Shown here: in pieces, positions 11,201 to 24,921 of the stretch
How positions within the stretch are numbered: position 1 is the stretch's first letter
Layout of the letters: every line of letters starts with the position of its first letter
Source: Auanema rhodensis
Taxonomy: Eukaryota; Nematoda; Chromadorea; Rhabditida; Rhabditidae
Length of the DNA stretch: 64,000 nucleotides
Assembly: GCA_964057225.1 (NCBI GenBank)
Contig: OZ059897.1
Span: 17,670,001 to 17,734,000 of the forward strand
Reading direction: 5' to 3'
Notes under the pieces: model-generated
Seen by the model: the letters and a program-made list of their open reading frames with translations, nothing else
What the model was told of the DNA's origin: nothing
Databases searched by the model: none
Position numbers and translations under genes: made by a program

Positions 11201-11583
11201 ACATTGCTTCCAAAAACATTTTGACAAAAATTTTTTCGAAAAATTTCAAAATAATTTAACAAAAAGTACATTTTTGTAGGTTCCTTTTTTCAAGGCAAAG
11301 ACGATGGACAATGTTATCCAACGAAAAAATTAATTCTTCAGGGTGAAAATCGAGGATATAAGTGTGAACTTATATCAGTTGATATCTCGGTGCATTTTTA
11401 AGTTAGCGCAAATCTGATAACACAGATCGACGCAGCTTAAAAATCCGCATCGAATGCACTATACTACATTGAGAAACGCTTAATACAAAAATTAGTTATG
11501 ATCGTTTGAAAAATGATGCATTAGTGTATGTTGAGTTTCCATGTACACTCAACATTGCTTCCAAAAACATTTTGACAAAAATT
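5266..11583. repeat. Ten-unit block duplicated at 3510-bp spacing (units 16-24 and 26-33)
   Basis: Units 16-22 and 26-32 follow the same order: T with lost junction CpG (a6), Gt/a154, T, A with gattcattttt (a52), then three G/a154 units. The rare a6 marker (5271, 8781) and the rare a52 marker (6370, 9880) recur exactly 3510 bp apart. The first copy has a fourth G/a154 unit (23) and two T units (24, 25); the second passes directly to T (33). Private differences such as t219 in unit 30 (10398), ggcgaag in unit 31 and gttagc in unit 33 arose after duplication. Confidence 0.87.
5343..5359 (-). other. CENP-B-box-like half site, first instance in a c86 unit
   Basis: On the minus strand these 17 bases read TTTCGTTGGATAACATT. 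The mammalian CENP-B box is YTTCGTTGGAARCGGGA, so the first ten positions match, 11 of 17 overall. The 3' CGGG, which is needed for CENP-B binding, is absent. The same offset (unit positions 78-94) is present in all units. Units with c86 (T, T5 and Gc classes; about 67 by my count) have the better match, and t86 units read TTCGTTGAA. This may be coincidence in a motif this short. Binding by a pogo-derived CENP-B-like protein is speculative. Confidence 0.35.
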
Positions 11584-14500
11584 TTTTCGAAAAATTTCAA
11601 AATAATTTAGCAAAAAGTAGATGTTTTTAGATTCCTTTTTTCAAGGCAAAGACGATGGACAATGTTATTCAACGAAAAAAACAATTCTTCAGGGTGAAAA
11701 TCGAGGATATAAGTGTGAACTTATATCAGTTGATATCTCGGTGCATTTTTAAGCTAGCGCAAATCTGATAACACAGATCGACGCAGCTTAAAAATCCGCA
11801 TCGAATGCACTATACTACATTGAGAAACGCTTAATACAAAAATTAGTTATGATCGTTTGAAAAATGATGCATTAGTGTATGTTGAGTTTCCATGTACACT
11901 CAACATTGCTTCCAAAAACATTTTGACAAAAATTTTTTCGAAAAATTTCAAAATAATTTAGCAAAAAGTAGATGTTTTTAGATTCCTTTTTTCAAGGCAA
12001 AGACGATGGACAATGTTATTCAACGAAAAAATTAATTCTTCAGGGTGAAAATCGAGGATATAAGTGTGAACTTATATCAGTTGATATCTCGGTGCATTTT
12101 TAAGCTAGCGCAAATCTGATAACACAGATCGACGCAGCTTAAAAATCCGCATCGAATGCACTATACTACATTGAGAAACGCTTAATACAAAAATTAGTTA
12201 TGATCGTTTGAAAAATGATGCATTAGTGTATGTTGAGTTTCCATGTACACTCAACATTGCTTCCAAAAACATTTTGACAAAAATTTTTTCGAAAAATTTC
12301 AAAATAATTTAGCAAAAAGTAGATGTTTTTAGATTTCTTTTTTCAAGGCAAAGACGATGGACAATGTTATTCAACGAAAAAATTAATTCTTCAGGGTGAA
12401 AATCGAGGATATAAGTGTGAACTTATATCAGTTGATATCTCGGTGCATTTTTAAGCTAGCGCAAATCTGATAACACAGATCGACGCAGCTTAAAAATCCG
12501 CATCGAATGCACTATACTACATTGAGAAACGCTTAATACAAAAGTTAGTTATGATCGTTTGAAAAATGATGCATTAGTGTATGTTGAGTTTCCATGTACA
12601 CTCAACATTGCTTCCAAAAACATTTTGACAAAAATTTTTTCGAAAAATTTCAAAATAATTTAGCAAAAAGTAGATGTTTTTAGATTTCTTTTTTCAAGGC
12701 AAAGACGATGGACAATGTTATTCAACGAAAAAATTAATTCTTCAGGGTGAAAATCGAGGATATAAGTGTGAACTTATATCAGTTGATATATCGGTGCATT
12801 TTTAAGCTAGCGCAAATCTGATAACACAGATCGACGCAGCTTAAAAATCCGCATCGAATGCACTATACTACATTGAGAAACGCTTAATACAAAAATTAGT
12901 TATGATCGTTTGAAAAATGATGCATTAGTGTATGTTGAGTTTCCATGTACACTCAACATTGCTTCCAAAAACATTTTGACAAAAATTTTTTCGAAAAATT
13001 TCAAAATAATTTAACAAAAAGTACATTTTTGTAGGTTCCTTTTTTCAAGGCAAAGACGATGGACAATGTTATCCAACGAAAAAATTAATTCTTCAGGGTG
13101 AAAATCGAGGATATAAGTGTGAACTTATATCAGTTGATATCTCGGTGCATTTTTAAGCTAGCGCAAATCTGATAACACAGATCGACGCAGCTTAAAAATC
13201 CGCATCGAATGCACTATACTACATTGAGAAACGCTTAATACAAAAATTAGTTATGATCGTTTGAAAAATGATGCATTAGTGTATGTTGAGTTTCCATGTA
13301 CACTCAACATTGCTTCCAAAAACATTTTGACAAAAATTTTTTCGAAAAATTTCAAAATAATTTAACAAAAAGTACATTTTTGTAGGTTCCTTTTTTCAAG
13401 GCAAAGACGATGGACAATGTTATCCAACGAAAAAATTAATTCTTCAGGGTGAAAATCGAGGATATAAGTGTGAACTTATATCAGTTGATATCTCGGTGCA
13501 TTTTTAAGCTAGCGCAAATCTGATAACACAGATCGACGCAGCTTAAAAATCCGCATCGAATGCACTATACTACATTGAGAAACGCTTAATACAAAAATTA
13601 GTTATGATCGTTTGAAAAATGATGCATTAGTGTATGTTGAGTTTCCATGTACACTCAACATTGCTTCCAAAAACATTTTGACAAAAATTTTTTCGAAAAA
13701 TTTCAAAATAATTTAGCAAAAAGTAGATGTTTTTAGATTCCTTTTTTCAAGGCAAAGACGATGGACAATGTTATTCAACGAAAAAATTAATTCTTCAGGG
13801 TGAAAATCGAGGATATAAGTGTGAACTTATATCAGTTGATATCTCGGTGCATTTTTAAGCTAGCGCAAATCTGATAACACAGATCGACGCAGCTTAAAAA
13901 TCCGCATCGAATGCACTATACTACATTGAGAAACGCTTAATACAAAAATTAGTTATGATCGTTTGAAAAATGATGCATTAGTGTATGTTGAGTTTCCATG
14001 TACACTCAACATTGCTTCCAAAAACATTTTGACAAAAATTTTTTCGAAAAATTTCAAAATAATTTAACAAAAAGTACATTTTTGTAGGTTCCTTTTTTCA
14101 AGGCAAAGACGATGGACAATGTTATCCAACGAAAAAATTAATTCTTCAGGGTGAAAATCGAGGATATAAGTGTGAACTTATATCAGTTGATATCTCGGTG
14201 CATTTTTAAGCTAGCGCAAATCTGATAACACAGATCGACGCAGCTTAAAAATCCGCATCGAATGCACTATACTACATTGAGAAACGCTTAATACAAAAAT
14301 TAGTTATGATCGTTTGAAAAATGATGCATTAGTGTATGTTGAGTTTCCATGTACACTCAACATTGCTTCCAAAAACATTTTGACAAAAATTTTTTCGAAA
14401 AATTTCAAAATAATTTAGCAAAAAGTAGATGTTTTTAGATTTCTTTTTTCAAGGCAAAGACGATGGACAATGTTATTCAACGAAAAAATTAATTCTTCAG

Positions 14501-16848
14501 GGTGAAAATCGAGGATATAAGTGTGAACTTATATCAGTTGATATATCGGTGCATTTTTAAGCTAGCGCAAATCTGATAACACAGATCGACGCAGCTTAAA
14601 AATCCGCATCGAATGCACTATACTACATTGAGAAACGCTTAATACAAAAATTAGTTATGATCGTTTGAAAAATGATGCATTAGTGTATGTTGAGTTTCCA
14701 TGTACACTCAACATTGCTTCCAAAAACATTTTGACAAAAATTTTTTCGAAAAATTTCAAAATAATTTAACAAAAAGTACATTTTTGTAGGTTCCTTTTTT
14801 CAAGGCAAAGACGATGGACAATGTTATCCAACGAAAAAATTAATTCTTCAGGGTGAAAATCGAGGATATAAGTGTGAACTTATATCAGTTGATATCTCGG
14901 TGCATTTTTAAGCTAGCGCAAATCTGATAACACAGATCGACGCAGCTTAAAAATCCGCATCGAATGCACTATACTACATTGAGAAACGCTTAATACAAAA
15001 ATTAGTTATGATCGTTTGAAAAATGATGCATTAGTGTATGTTGAGTTTCCATGTACACTCAACATTGCTTTCAAAAACATTTTGACAAAAATTTTTTCGA
15101 AAAATTTCAAAATAATTTAGCAAAAAGTAGATGTTTTTAGATTTCTTTTTTCAAGGCAAAGACGATGGACAATGTTATTCAACGAAAAAATTAATTCTTC
15201 AGGGTGAAAATCGAGGATATAAGTGTGAACTTATATCAGTTGATATATCGGTGCATTTTTAAGCTAGCGCAAATCTGATAACACAGATCGACGCAGCTTA
15301 AAAATCCGCATCGAATGCACTATACTACATTGAGAAACGCTTAATACAAAAATTAGTTATGATCGTTTGAAAAATGATGCATTAGTGTATGTTGAGTTTC
15401 CATGTACACTCAACATTGCTTCCAAAAACATTTTGACAAAAATTTTTTCGAAAAATTTCAAAATAATTTAACAAAAAGTACATTTTTGTAGGTTCCTTTT
15501 TTCAAGGCAAAGACGATGGACAATGTTATCCAACGAAAAAATTAATTCTTCAGGGTGAAAATCGAGGATATAAGTGTGAACTTATATCAGTTGATATCTC
15601 GGTGCATTTTTAAGCTAGCGCAAATCTGATAACACAGATCGACGCAGCTTAAAAATCCGCATCGAATGCACTATACTACATTGAGAAACGCTTAATACAA
15701 AAATTAGTTATGATCGTTTGAAAAATGATGCATTAGTGTATGTTGAGTTTCCATGTACACTCAACATTGCTTCCAAAAACATTTTGACAAAAATTTTTTC
15801 GAAAAATTTCAAAATAATTTAACAAAAACTACATTTTTGTAGGTTCCTTTTTTCAAGGCAAAGACGATGGACAATGTTATCCAACGAAAAAATTAATTCT
15901 TCAGGGTGAAAATCGAGGATATAAGTGTGAACTTATATCAGTTGATATCTCGGTGCATTTTTAAGCTAGCGCAAATCTGATAACACAGATCGACGCAGCT
16001 TAAAAATCCGCATCGAATGCACTATACTACATTGAGAAACGCTTAATACAAAAATTAGTTATGATCGTTTGAAAAATGATGCATTAGTGTATGTTGAGTT
16101 TCCATGTACACTCAACATTGCTTCCAAAAACATTTTGACAAAAATTTTTTCGAAAAATTTCAAAATAATTTAGCAAAAAGTAGATGTTTTTAGATTCCTT
16201 TTTTCAAGGCAAAGACGATGGACAATGTTATTCAACGAAAAAAACAATTCTTCAGGGTGAAAATCGAGGATATAAGTGTGAACTTATATCAGTTGATATC
16301 TCGGTGCATTTTTAAGCTAGCGCAAATCTGATAACACAGATCGACGCAGCTTAAAAATCCGCATCGAATGCACTATACTACATTGAGAAACGCTTAATAC
16401 AAAAATTAGTTATGATCGTTTGAAAAATGATGCATTAGTGTATGTTGAGTTTCCATGTACACTCAACATTGCTTCCAAAAACATTTTGACAAAAATTTTT
16501 TCGAAAAATTTCAAAATAATTTAGCAAAAAGTAGATGTTTTTAGATTTCTTTTTTCAAGGCAAAGACGATGGACAATGTTATTCAACGAAAAAATTAATT
16601 CTTCAGGGTGAAAATCGAGGATATAAGTGTGAACTTATATCAGTTGATATATCGGTGCATTTTTAAGCTAGCGCAAATCTGATAACACAGATCGACGCAG
16701 CTTAAAAATCCGCATCGAATGCACTATACTACATTGAGAAACGCTTAATACAAAAATTAGTTATGATCGTTTGAAAAATGATGCATTAGTGTATGTTGAG
16801 TTTCCATGTACACTCAACATTGCTTCCAAAAACATTTTGACAAAAATT
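11584..16848. repeat. Mixed block, units 34-48, with Gt/T alternation
   Basis: Class order is A, G, Gt(c154), Gt(a154), T, T, G, T, Gt, T, Gt, T, T, A, Gt. Units 42-45 (14392-15795) form two Gt-T dimers of 702 bp. Apart from unit 36, the Gt units here carry a154. Unit 46 (15796) has actacat in place of agtacat, and unit 43 has gctttc near its end. Confidence 0.78.
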
Positions 16849-19800
16849 TTTTCGAAAAATTTCAAAATAATTTAACAAAAAGTACATTTTCGTAGGTTCC
16901 TTTTTTCAAGGCAAAGACGATGGACAATGTTATCCAACGAAAAAATTAATTCTTCAGGGTGAAAATCGAGGATATAAGTGTGAACTTATATCAGTTGATA
17001 TCTCGGTGCATTTTTAAGCTAGCGCAAATCTGATAACACAGATCGACGCAGCTTAAAAATCCGCATCGAATGCACTATACTACATTGAGAAACGCTTAAT
17101 ACAAAAATTAGTTATGATCGTTTGAAAAATGATGCATTAGTGTATGTTGAGTTTCCATGTACACTCAACATTGCTTCCAAAAACATTTTGACAAAAATTT
17201 TTTCGAAAAATTTCAAAATAATTTAGCAAAAAGTAGATGTTTTTAGATTTCTTTTTTCAAGGCAAAGACGATGGACAATGTTATTCAACGAAAAAATTAA
17301 TTCTTCAGGGTGAAAATCGAGGATATAAGTGTGAACTTATATCAGTTGATATATCGGTGCATTTTTAAGCTAGCGCAAATCTGATAACACAGATCGACGC
17401 AGCTTAAAAATCCGCATCGAATGCACTATACTACATTGAGAAACGCTTAATACAAAAATTAGTTATGATCGTTTGAAAAATGATGCATTAGTGTATGTTG
17501 AGTTTCCATGTACACTCAACATTGCTTCCAAAAACATTTTGACAAAAATTTTTTCGAAAAATTTCAAAATAATTTAACAAAAAGTACATTTTTGTAGGTT
17601 CCTTTTTTCAAGGCAAAGACGATGGACAATGTTATCCAACGAAAAAATTAATTCTTCAGGGTGAAAATCGAGGATATAAGTGTGAACTTATATCAGTTGA
17701 TATCTCGGTGCATTTTTAAGCTAGCGCAAATCTGATAACACAGATCGACGCAGCTTAAAAATCCGCATCGAATGCACTATACTACATTGAGAAACGCTTA
17801 ATACAAAAATTAGTTATGATCGTTTGAAAAATGATGCATTAGTGTATGTTGAGTTTCCATGTACACTCAACATTGCTTCCAAAAACATTTTGACAAAAAT
17901 TTTTTCGAAAAATTTCAAAATAATTTAGCAAAAAGTAGATGTTTTTAGATTCCTTTTTTCAAGGCAAAGACGATGGACAATGTTATTCAACGAAAAAAAC
18001 AATTCTTCAGGGTGAAAATCGAGGATATAAGTGTGAACTTATATCAGTTGATATCTCGGTGCATTTTTAAGCTAGCGCAAATCTGATAACACAGATCGAC
18101 GCAGCTTAAAAATCCACATCGAATGCACTATACTACATTGAGAAACGCTTAATACAAAAATTAGTTATGATCGTTTGAAAAATGATGCATTAGTGTATGT
18201 TGAGTTTCCATGTACACTCAACATTGCTTCCAAAAACATTTTGACAAAAATTTTTTCGAAAAATTTCAAAATAATTTAGCAAAAAGTAGATGTTTTTAGA
18301 TTTCTTTTTTCAAGGCAAAGACGATGGACAATGTTATTCAACGAAAAAATTAATTCTTCAGGGTGAAAATCGAGGATATAAGTGTGAACTTATATCAGTT
18401 GATATATCGGTGCATTTTTAAGCTAGCGCAAATCTGATAACACAGATCGACGCAGCTTAAAAATCCGCATCGAATGCACTATACTACATTGAGAAACGCT
18501 TAATACAAAAATTAGTTATGATCGTTTGAAAAATGATGCATTAGTGTATGTTGAGTTTCCATGTACACTCAACATTGCTTCCAAAAACATTTTGACAAAA
18601 ATTTTTTCGAAAAATTTCAAAATAATTTAGCAAAAAGTAGATGTTTTTAGATTCCTTTTTTCAAGGCAAAGACGATGGACAATGTTATTCAACGAAAAAA
18701 ACAATTCTTCAGGGTGAAAATCGAGGATATAAGTGTGAACTTATATCAGTTGATATCTCGGTGCATTTTTAAGCTAGCGCAAATCTGATAACACAGATCG
18801 ACGCAGCTTAAAAATCCACATCGAATGCACTATACTACATTGAGAAACGCTTAATACAAAAATTAGTTATGATCGTTTGAAAAATGATGCATTAGTGTAT
18901 GTTGAGTTTCCATGTACACTCAACATTGCTTCCAAAAACATTTTGACAAAAATTTTTTCGAAAAATTTCAAAATAATTTAGCAAAAAGTAGATGTTTTTA
19001 GATTTCTTTTTTCAAGGCAAAGACGATGGACAATGTTATTCAACGAAAAAATTAATTCTTCAGGGTGAAAATCGAGGATATAAGTGTGAACTTATATCAG
19101 TTGATATATCGGTGCATTTTTAAGCTAGCGCAAATCTGATAACACAGATCGACGCAGCTTAAAAATCCGCATCGAATGCACTATACTACATTGAGAAACG
19201 CTTAATACAAAAATTAGTTATGATCGTTTGAAAAATGATGCATTAGTGTATGTTGAGTTTCCATGTACACTCAACATTGCTTCCAAAAACATTTTGACAA
19301 AAATTTTTTCGAAAAATTTCAAAATAATTTAGCAAAAAGTAGATGTTTTTAGATTTCTTTTTTCAAGGCAAAGACGATGGACAATGTTATTCAACGAAAA
19401 AATTAATTCTTCAGGGTGAAAATCGAGGATATAAGTGTGAACTTATATCAGTTGACATATCGGTGCATTTTTAAGCTAGCGCAAATCTGATAACACAGAT
19501 CGACGCAGCTTAAAAATCCGCATCGAATGCACTATACTACATTGAGAAACGCTTAATACAAAAATTAGTTATGATCGTTTGAAAAATGATGCATTAGTGT
19601 ATGTTGAGTTTCCATGTACACTCAACATTGCTTCCAAAAACATTTTGACAAAAATTTTTTCGAAAAATTTCAAAATAATTTAGCAAAAAGTAGATGTTTT
19701 TAGATTTCTTTTTTCAAGGCAAAGACGATGGACAATGTTATTCAACGAAAAAATTAATTCTTCAGGGTGAAAATCGAGGATATAAGTGTGAACTTATATC

Positions 19801-22800
19801 AGTTGATATATCGGTGCATTTTTAAGCTAGCGCAAATCTGATAACACAGATCGACGCAGCTTAAAAATCCGCATCGAATGCACTATACTACATTGAGAAA
19901 CGCTTAATACAAAAATTAGTTATGATCGTTTGAAAAATGATGCATTAGTGTATGTTGAGTTTCCATGTACACTCAACATTGCTTCCAAAAACATTTTGAC
20001 AAAAATTTTTTCGAAAAATTTCAAAATAATTTAACAAAAAGTACATTTTCGTAGGTTCCTTTTTTCAAGGCAAAGACGATGGACAATGTTATCCAACGAA
20101 AAAATTAATTCTTCAGGGTGAAAATCGAGGATATAAGTGTGAACTTATATCAGTTGATATCTCGGTGCATTTTTAAGCTAGCGCAAATCTGATAACACAG
20201 ATCGACGCAGCTTAAAAATCCGCATCGAATGCACTATACTACATTGAGAAACGCTTAATACAAAAATTAGTTATGATCGTTTGAAAAATGATGCATTAGT
20301 GTATGTTGAGTTTCCATGTACACTCAACATTGCTTCCAAAAACATTTTGACAAAAATTTTTTCGAAAAATTTCAAAATAATTTAGCAAAAAGTAGATGTT
20401 TTTAGATTTCTTTTTTCAAGGCAAAGACGATGGACAATGTTATTCAACGAAAAAATTAATTCTTCAGGGTGAAAATCGAGGATATAAGTGTGAACTTATA
20501 TCAGTTGATATATCGGTGCATTTTTAAGCTAGCGCAAATCTGATAACACAGATCGACGCAGCTTAAAAATCCGCATCGAATGCACTATACTACATTGAGA
20601 AACGCTTAATACAAAAATTAGTTATGATCGTTTGAAAAATGATGCATTAGTGTATGTTGAGTTTCCATGTACACTCAACATTGCTTCCAAAAACATTTTG
20701 ACAAAAATTTTTTCGAAAAATTTCAAAATAATTTAACAAAAAGTACATTTTTGTAGGTTCCTTTTTTCAAGGCAAAGACGATGGACAATGTTATCCAACG
20801 AAAAAATTAATTCTTCAGGGTGAAAATCGAGGATATAAGTGTGAACTTATATCAGTTGATATCTCGGTGCATTTTTAAGCTAGCGCAAATCTGATAACAC
20901 AGATCGACGCAGCTTAAAAATCCGCATCGAATGCACTATACTACATTGAGAAACGCTTAATACAAAAATTAGTTATGATCGTTTGAAAAATGATGCATTA
21001 GTGTATGTTGAGTTTCCATGTACACTCAACATTGCTTCCAAAAACATTTTGACAAAAATTTTTTCGAAAAATTTCAAAATAATTTAGCAAAAAGTAGATG
21101 TTTTTAGATTCCTTTTTTCAAGGCAAAGACGATGGACAATGTTATTCAACGAAAAAAACAATTCTTCAGGGTGAAAATCGAGGATATAAGTGTGAACTTA
21201 TATCAGTTGATATCTCGGTGCATTTTTAAGCTAGCGCAAATCTGATAACACAGATCGACGCAGCTTAAAAATCCACATCGAATGCACTATACTACATTGA
21301 GAAACGCTTAATACAAAAATTAGTTATGATCGTTTGAAAAATGATGCATTAGTGTATGTTGAGTTTCCATGTACACTCAACATTGCTTCCAAAAACATTT
21401 TGACAAAAATTTTTTCGAAAAATTTCAAAATAATTTAGCAAAAAGTAGATGTTTTTAGATTTCTTTTTTCAAGGCAAAGACGATGGACAATGTTATTCAA
21501 CGAAAAAATTAATTCTTCAGGGTGAAAATCGAGGATATAAGTGTGAACTTATATCAGTTGATATATCGGTGCATTTTTAAGCTAGCGCAAATCTGATAAC
21601 ACAGATCGACGCAGCTTAAAAATCCGCATCGAATGCACTATACTACATTGAGAAACGCTTAATACAAAAATTAGTTATGATCGTTTGAAAAATGATGCAT
21701 TAGTGTATGTTGAGTTTCCATGTACACTCAACATTGCTTCCAAAAACATTTTGACAAAAATTTTTTCGAAAAATTTCAAAATAATTTAACAAAAAGTACA
21801 TTTTTGTAGGTTCCTTTTTTCAAGGCAAAGACGATGGACAATGTTATCCAACGAAAAAATTAATTCTTCAGGGTGAAAATCGAGGATATAAGTGTGAACT
21901 TATATCAGTTGATATCTCGGTGCATTTTTAAGCTAGCGCAAATCTGATAACACAGATCGACGCAGCTTAAAAATCCGCATCGAATGCACTATACTACATT
22001 GAGAAACGCTTAATACAAAAATTAGTTATGATCGTTTGAAAAATGATGCATTAGTGTATGTTGAGTTTCCATGTACACTCAACATTGCTTCCAAAAACAT
22101 TTTGACAAAAATTTTTTCGAAAAATTTCAAAATAATTTAGCAAAAAGTAGATGTTTTTAGATTCCTTTTTTCAAGGCAAAGACGATGGACAATGTTATTC
22201 AACGAAAAAAACAATTCTTCAGGGTGAAAATCGAGGATATAAGTGTGAACTTATATCAGTTGATATCTCGGTGCATTTTTAAGCTAGCGCAAATCTGATA
22301 ACACAGATCGACGCAGCTTAAAAATCCACATCGAATGCACTATACTACATTGAGAAACGCTTAATACAAAAATTAGTTATGATCGTTTGAAAAATGATGC
22401 ATTAGTGTATGTTGAGTTTCCATGTACACTCAACATTGCTTCCAAAAACATTTTGACAAAAATTTTTTCGAAAAATTTCAAAATAATTTAGCAAAAAGTA
22501 GATGTTTTTAGATTTCTTTTTTCAAGGCAAAGACGATGGACAATGTTATTCAACGAAAAAATTAATTCTTCAGGGTGAAAATCGAGGATATAAGTGTGAA
22601 CTTATATCAGTTGATATATCGGTGCATTTTTAAGCTAGCGCAAATCTGATAACACAGATCGACGCAGCTTAAAAATCCGCATCGAATGCACTATACTACA
22701 TTGAGAAACGCTTAATACAAAAATTAGTTATGATCGTTTGAAAAATGATGCATTAGTGTATGTTGAGTTTCCATGTACACTCAACATTGCTTCCAAAAAC

Positions 22801-24570
22801 ATTTTGACAAAAATTTTTTCGAAAAATTTCAAAATAATTTAGCAAAAAGTAGATGTTTTTAGATTTCTTTTTTCAAGGCAAAGACGATGGACAATGTTAT
22901 TCAACGAAAAAATTAATTCTTCAGGGTGAAAATCGAGGATATAAGTGTGAACTTATATCAGTTGATATATCGGTGCATTTTTAAGCTAGCGCAAATCTGA
23001 TAACACAGATCGACGCAGCTTAAAAATCCGCATCGAATGCACTATACTACATTGAGAAACGCTTAATACAAAAATTAGTTATGATCGTTTGAAAAATGAT
23101 GCATTAGTGTATGTTGAGTTTCCATGTACACTCAACATTGCTTCCAAAAACATTTTGACAAAAATTTTTTCGAAAAATTTCAAAATAATTTAGCAAAAAG
23201 TAGATGTTTTTAGATTTCTTTTTTCAAGGCAAAGACGATGGACAATGTTATTCAACGAAAAAATTAATTCTTCAGGGTGAAAATCGAGGATATAAGTGTG
23301 AACTTATATCAGTTGATATATCGGTGCATTTTTAAGCTAGCGCAAATCTGATAACACAGATCGACGCAGCTTAAAAATCCGCATCGAATGCACTATACTA
23401 CATTGAGAAACGCTTAATACAAAAATTAGTTATGATCGTTTGAAAAATGATGCATTAGTGTATGTTGAGTTTCCATGTACACTCAACATTGCTTCCAAAA
23501 ACATTTTGACAAAAATTTTTTCGAAAAATTTCAAAATAATTTAACAAAAAGTACATTTTCGTAGGTTCCTTTTTTCAAGGCAAAGACGATGGACAATGTT
23601 ATCCAACGAAAAAATTAATTCTTCAGGGTGAAAATCGAGGATATAAGTGTGAACTTATATCAGTTGATATCTCGGTGCATTTTTAAGCTAGCGCAAATCT
23701 GATAACACAGATCGACGCAGCTTAAAAATCCGCATCGAATGCACTATACTACATTGAGAAACGCTTAATACAAAAATTAGTTATGATCGTTTGAAAAATG
23801 ATGCATTAGTGTATGTTGAGTTTCCATGTACACTCAACATTGCTTCCAAAAACATTTTGACAAAAATTTTTTCGAAAAATTTCAAAATAATTTAGCAAAA
23901 AGTAGATGTTTTTAGATTTCTTTTTTCAAGGCAAAGACGATGGACAATGTTATTCAACGAAAAAATTAATTCTTCAGGGTGAAAATCGAGGATATAAGTG
24001 TGAACTTATATCAGTTGATATATCGGTGCATTTTTAAGCTAGCGCAAATCTGATAACACAGATCGACGCAGCTTAAAAATCCGCATCGAATGCACTATAC
24101 TACATTGAGAAACGCTTAATACAAAAATTAGTTATGATCGTTTGAAAAATGATGCATTAGTGTATGTTGAGTTTCCATGTACACTCAACATTGCTTCCAA
24201 AAACATTTTGACAAAAATTTTTTCGAAAAATTTCAAAATAATTTAACAAAAAGTACATTTTTGTAGGTTCCTTTTTTCAAGGCAAAGACGATGGACAATG
24301 TTATCCAACGAAAAAATTAATTCTTCAGGGTGAAAATCGAGGATATAAGTGTGAACTTATATCAGTTGATATCTCGGTGCATTTTCAAGCTAGCGCAAAT
24401 CTGATAACACAGATCGACGCAGCTTAAAAATCCGCATCGAATGCACTATACTACATTGAGAAACGCTTAATACAAAAATTAGTTATGATCGTTTGAAAAA
24501 TGATGCATTAGTGTATGTTGAGTTTCCATGTACACTCAACATTGCTTCCAAAAACATTTTGACAAAAATT
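16849..24570. repeat. Nine- and ten-unit higher-order repeats marked by ttttcgtagg (units 49-70)
   Basis: A T unit with c43 (ttttcgtagg) occurs at 16849, 20008 and 23518, and nowhere else that I saw. Between them the order is T(c43), Gt, T, A, Gt, A, Gt, Gt, Gt (units 49-57, 3159 bp) and T(c43), Gt, T, A, Gt, T, A, Gt, Gt, Gt (units 58-67, 3510 bp). The third copy (68-70) is cut off after Gt and T5. The A units here carry a215 but not a241 or c288. All Gt units carry a154. Confidence 0.85.
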
Positions 24571-24921
24571 TTTTCGAAAAATTTCAAAATAATTTAGCAA
24601 AAAGTAGATGTTTTTAGATTCCTTTTTTCAAGGCAAAGACGATGGACAATGTTATCCAACGAAAAAATTAATTCTTCAGGGTGAAAATCGAGGATATAAG
24701 TGTGAACTTATATCAGTTGATATCTCGGTGCATTTTTAAGCTAGCGCAAATCTGATAACACAGATCGACGCAGCTTAAAAATCCACATCGAATGCACTAT
24801 ACTACATTGAAAAACGCTTAATACAAAAATTAGTTATGATCGTTTGAAAAATGATGCCTTAGTGTATGTTGAGTTTCCATGTACACTCAACATTGCTTCC
24901 AAAAACATTTTGACAAAAATT
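24571..24921. repeat. Chimeric unit 71: Gc left part, A* right part
   Basis: This unit has the G box with c86 and normal tta at 98-100, as in class Gc. From 215 onward it has a215, a241 and c288, otherwise found together only with 'ac' at 98-99. An exchange or conversion breakpoint between about 100 and 214 explains it. It marks the junction between the c43 higher-order repeats to its left and the central block to its right. Confidence 0.8.
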
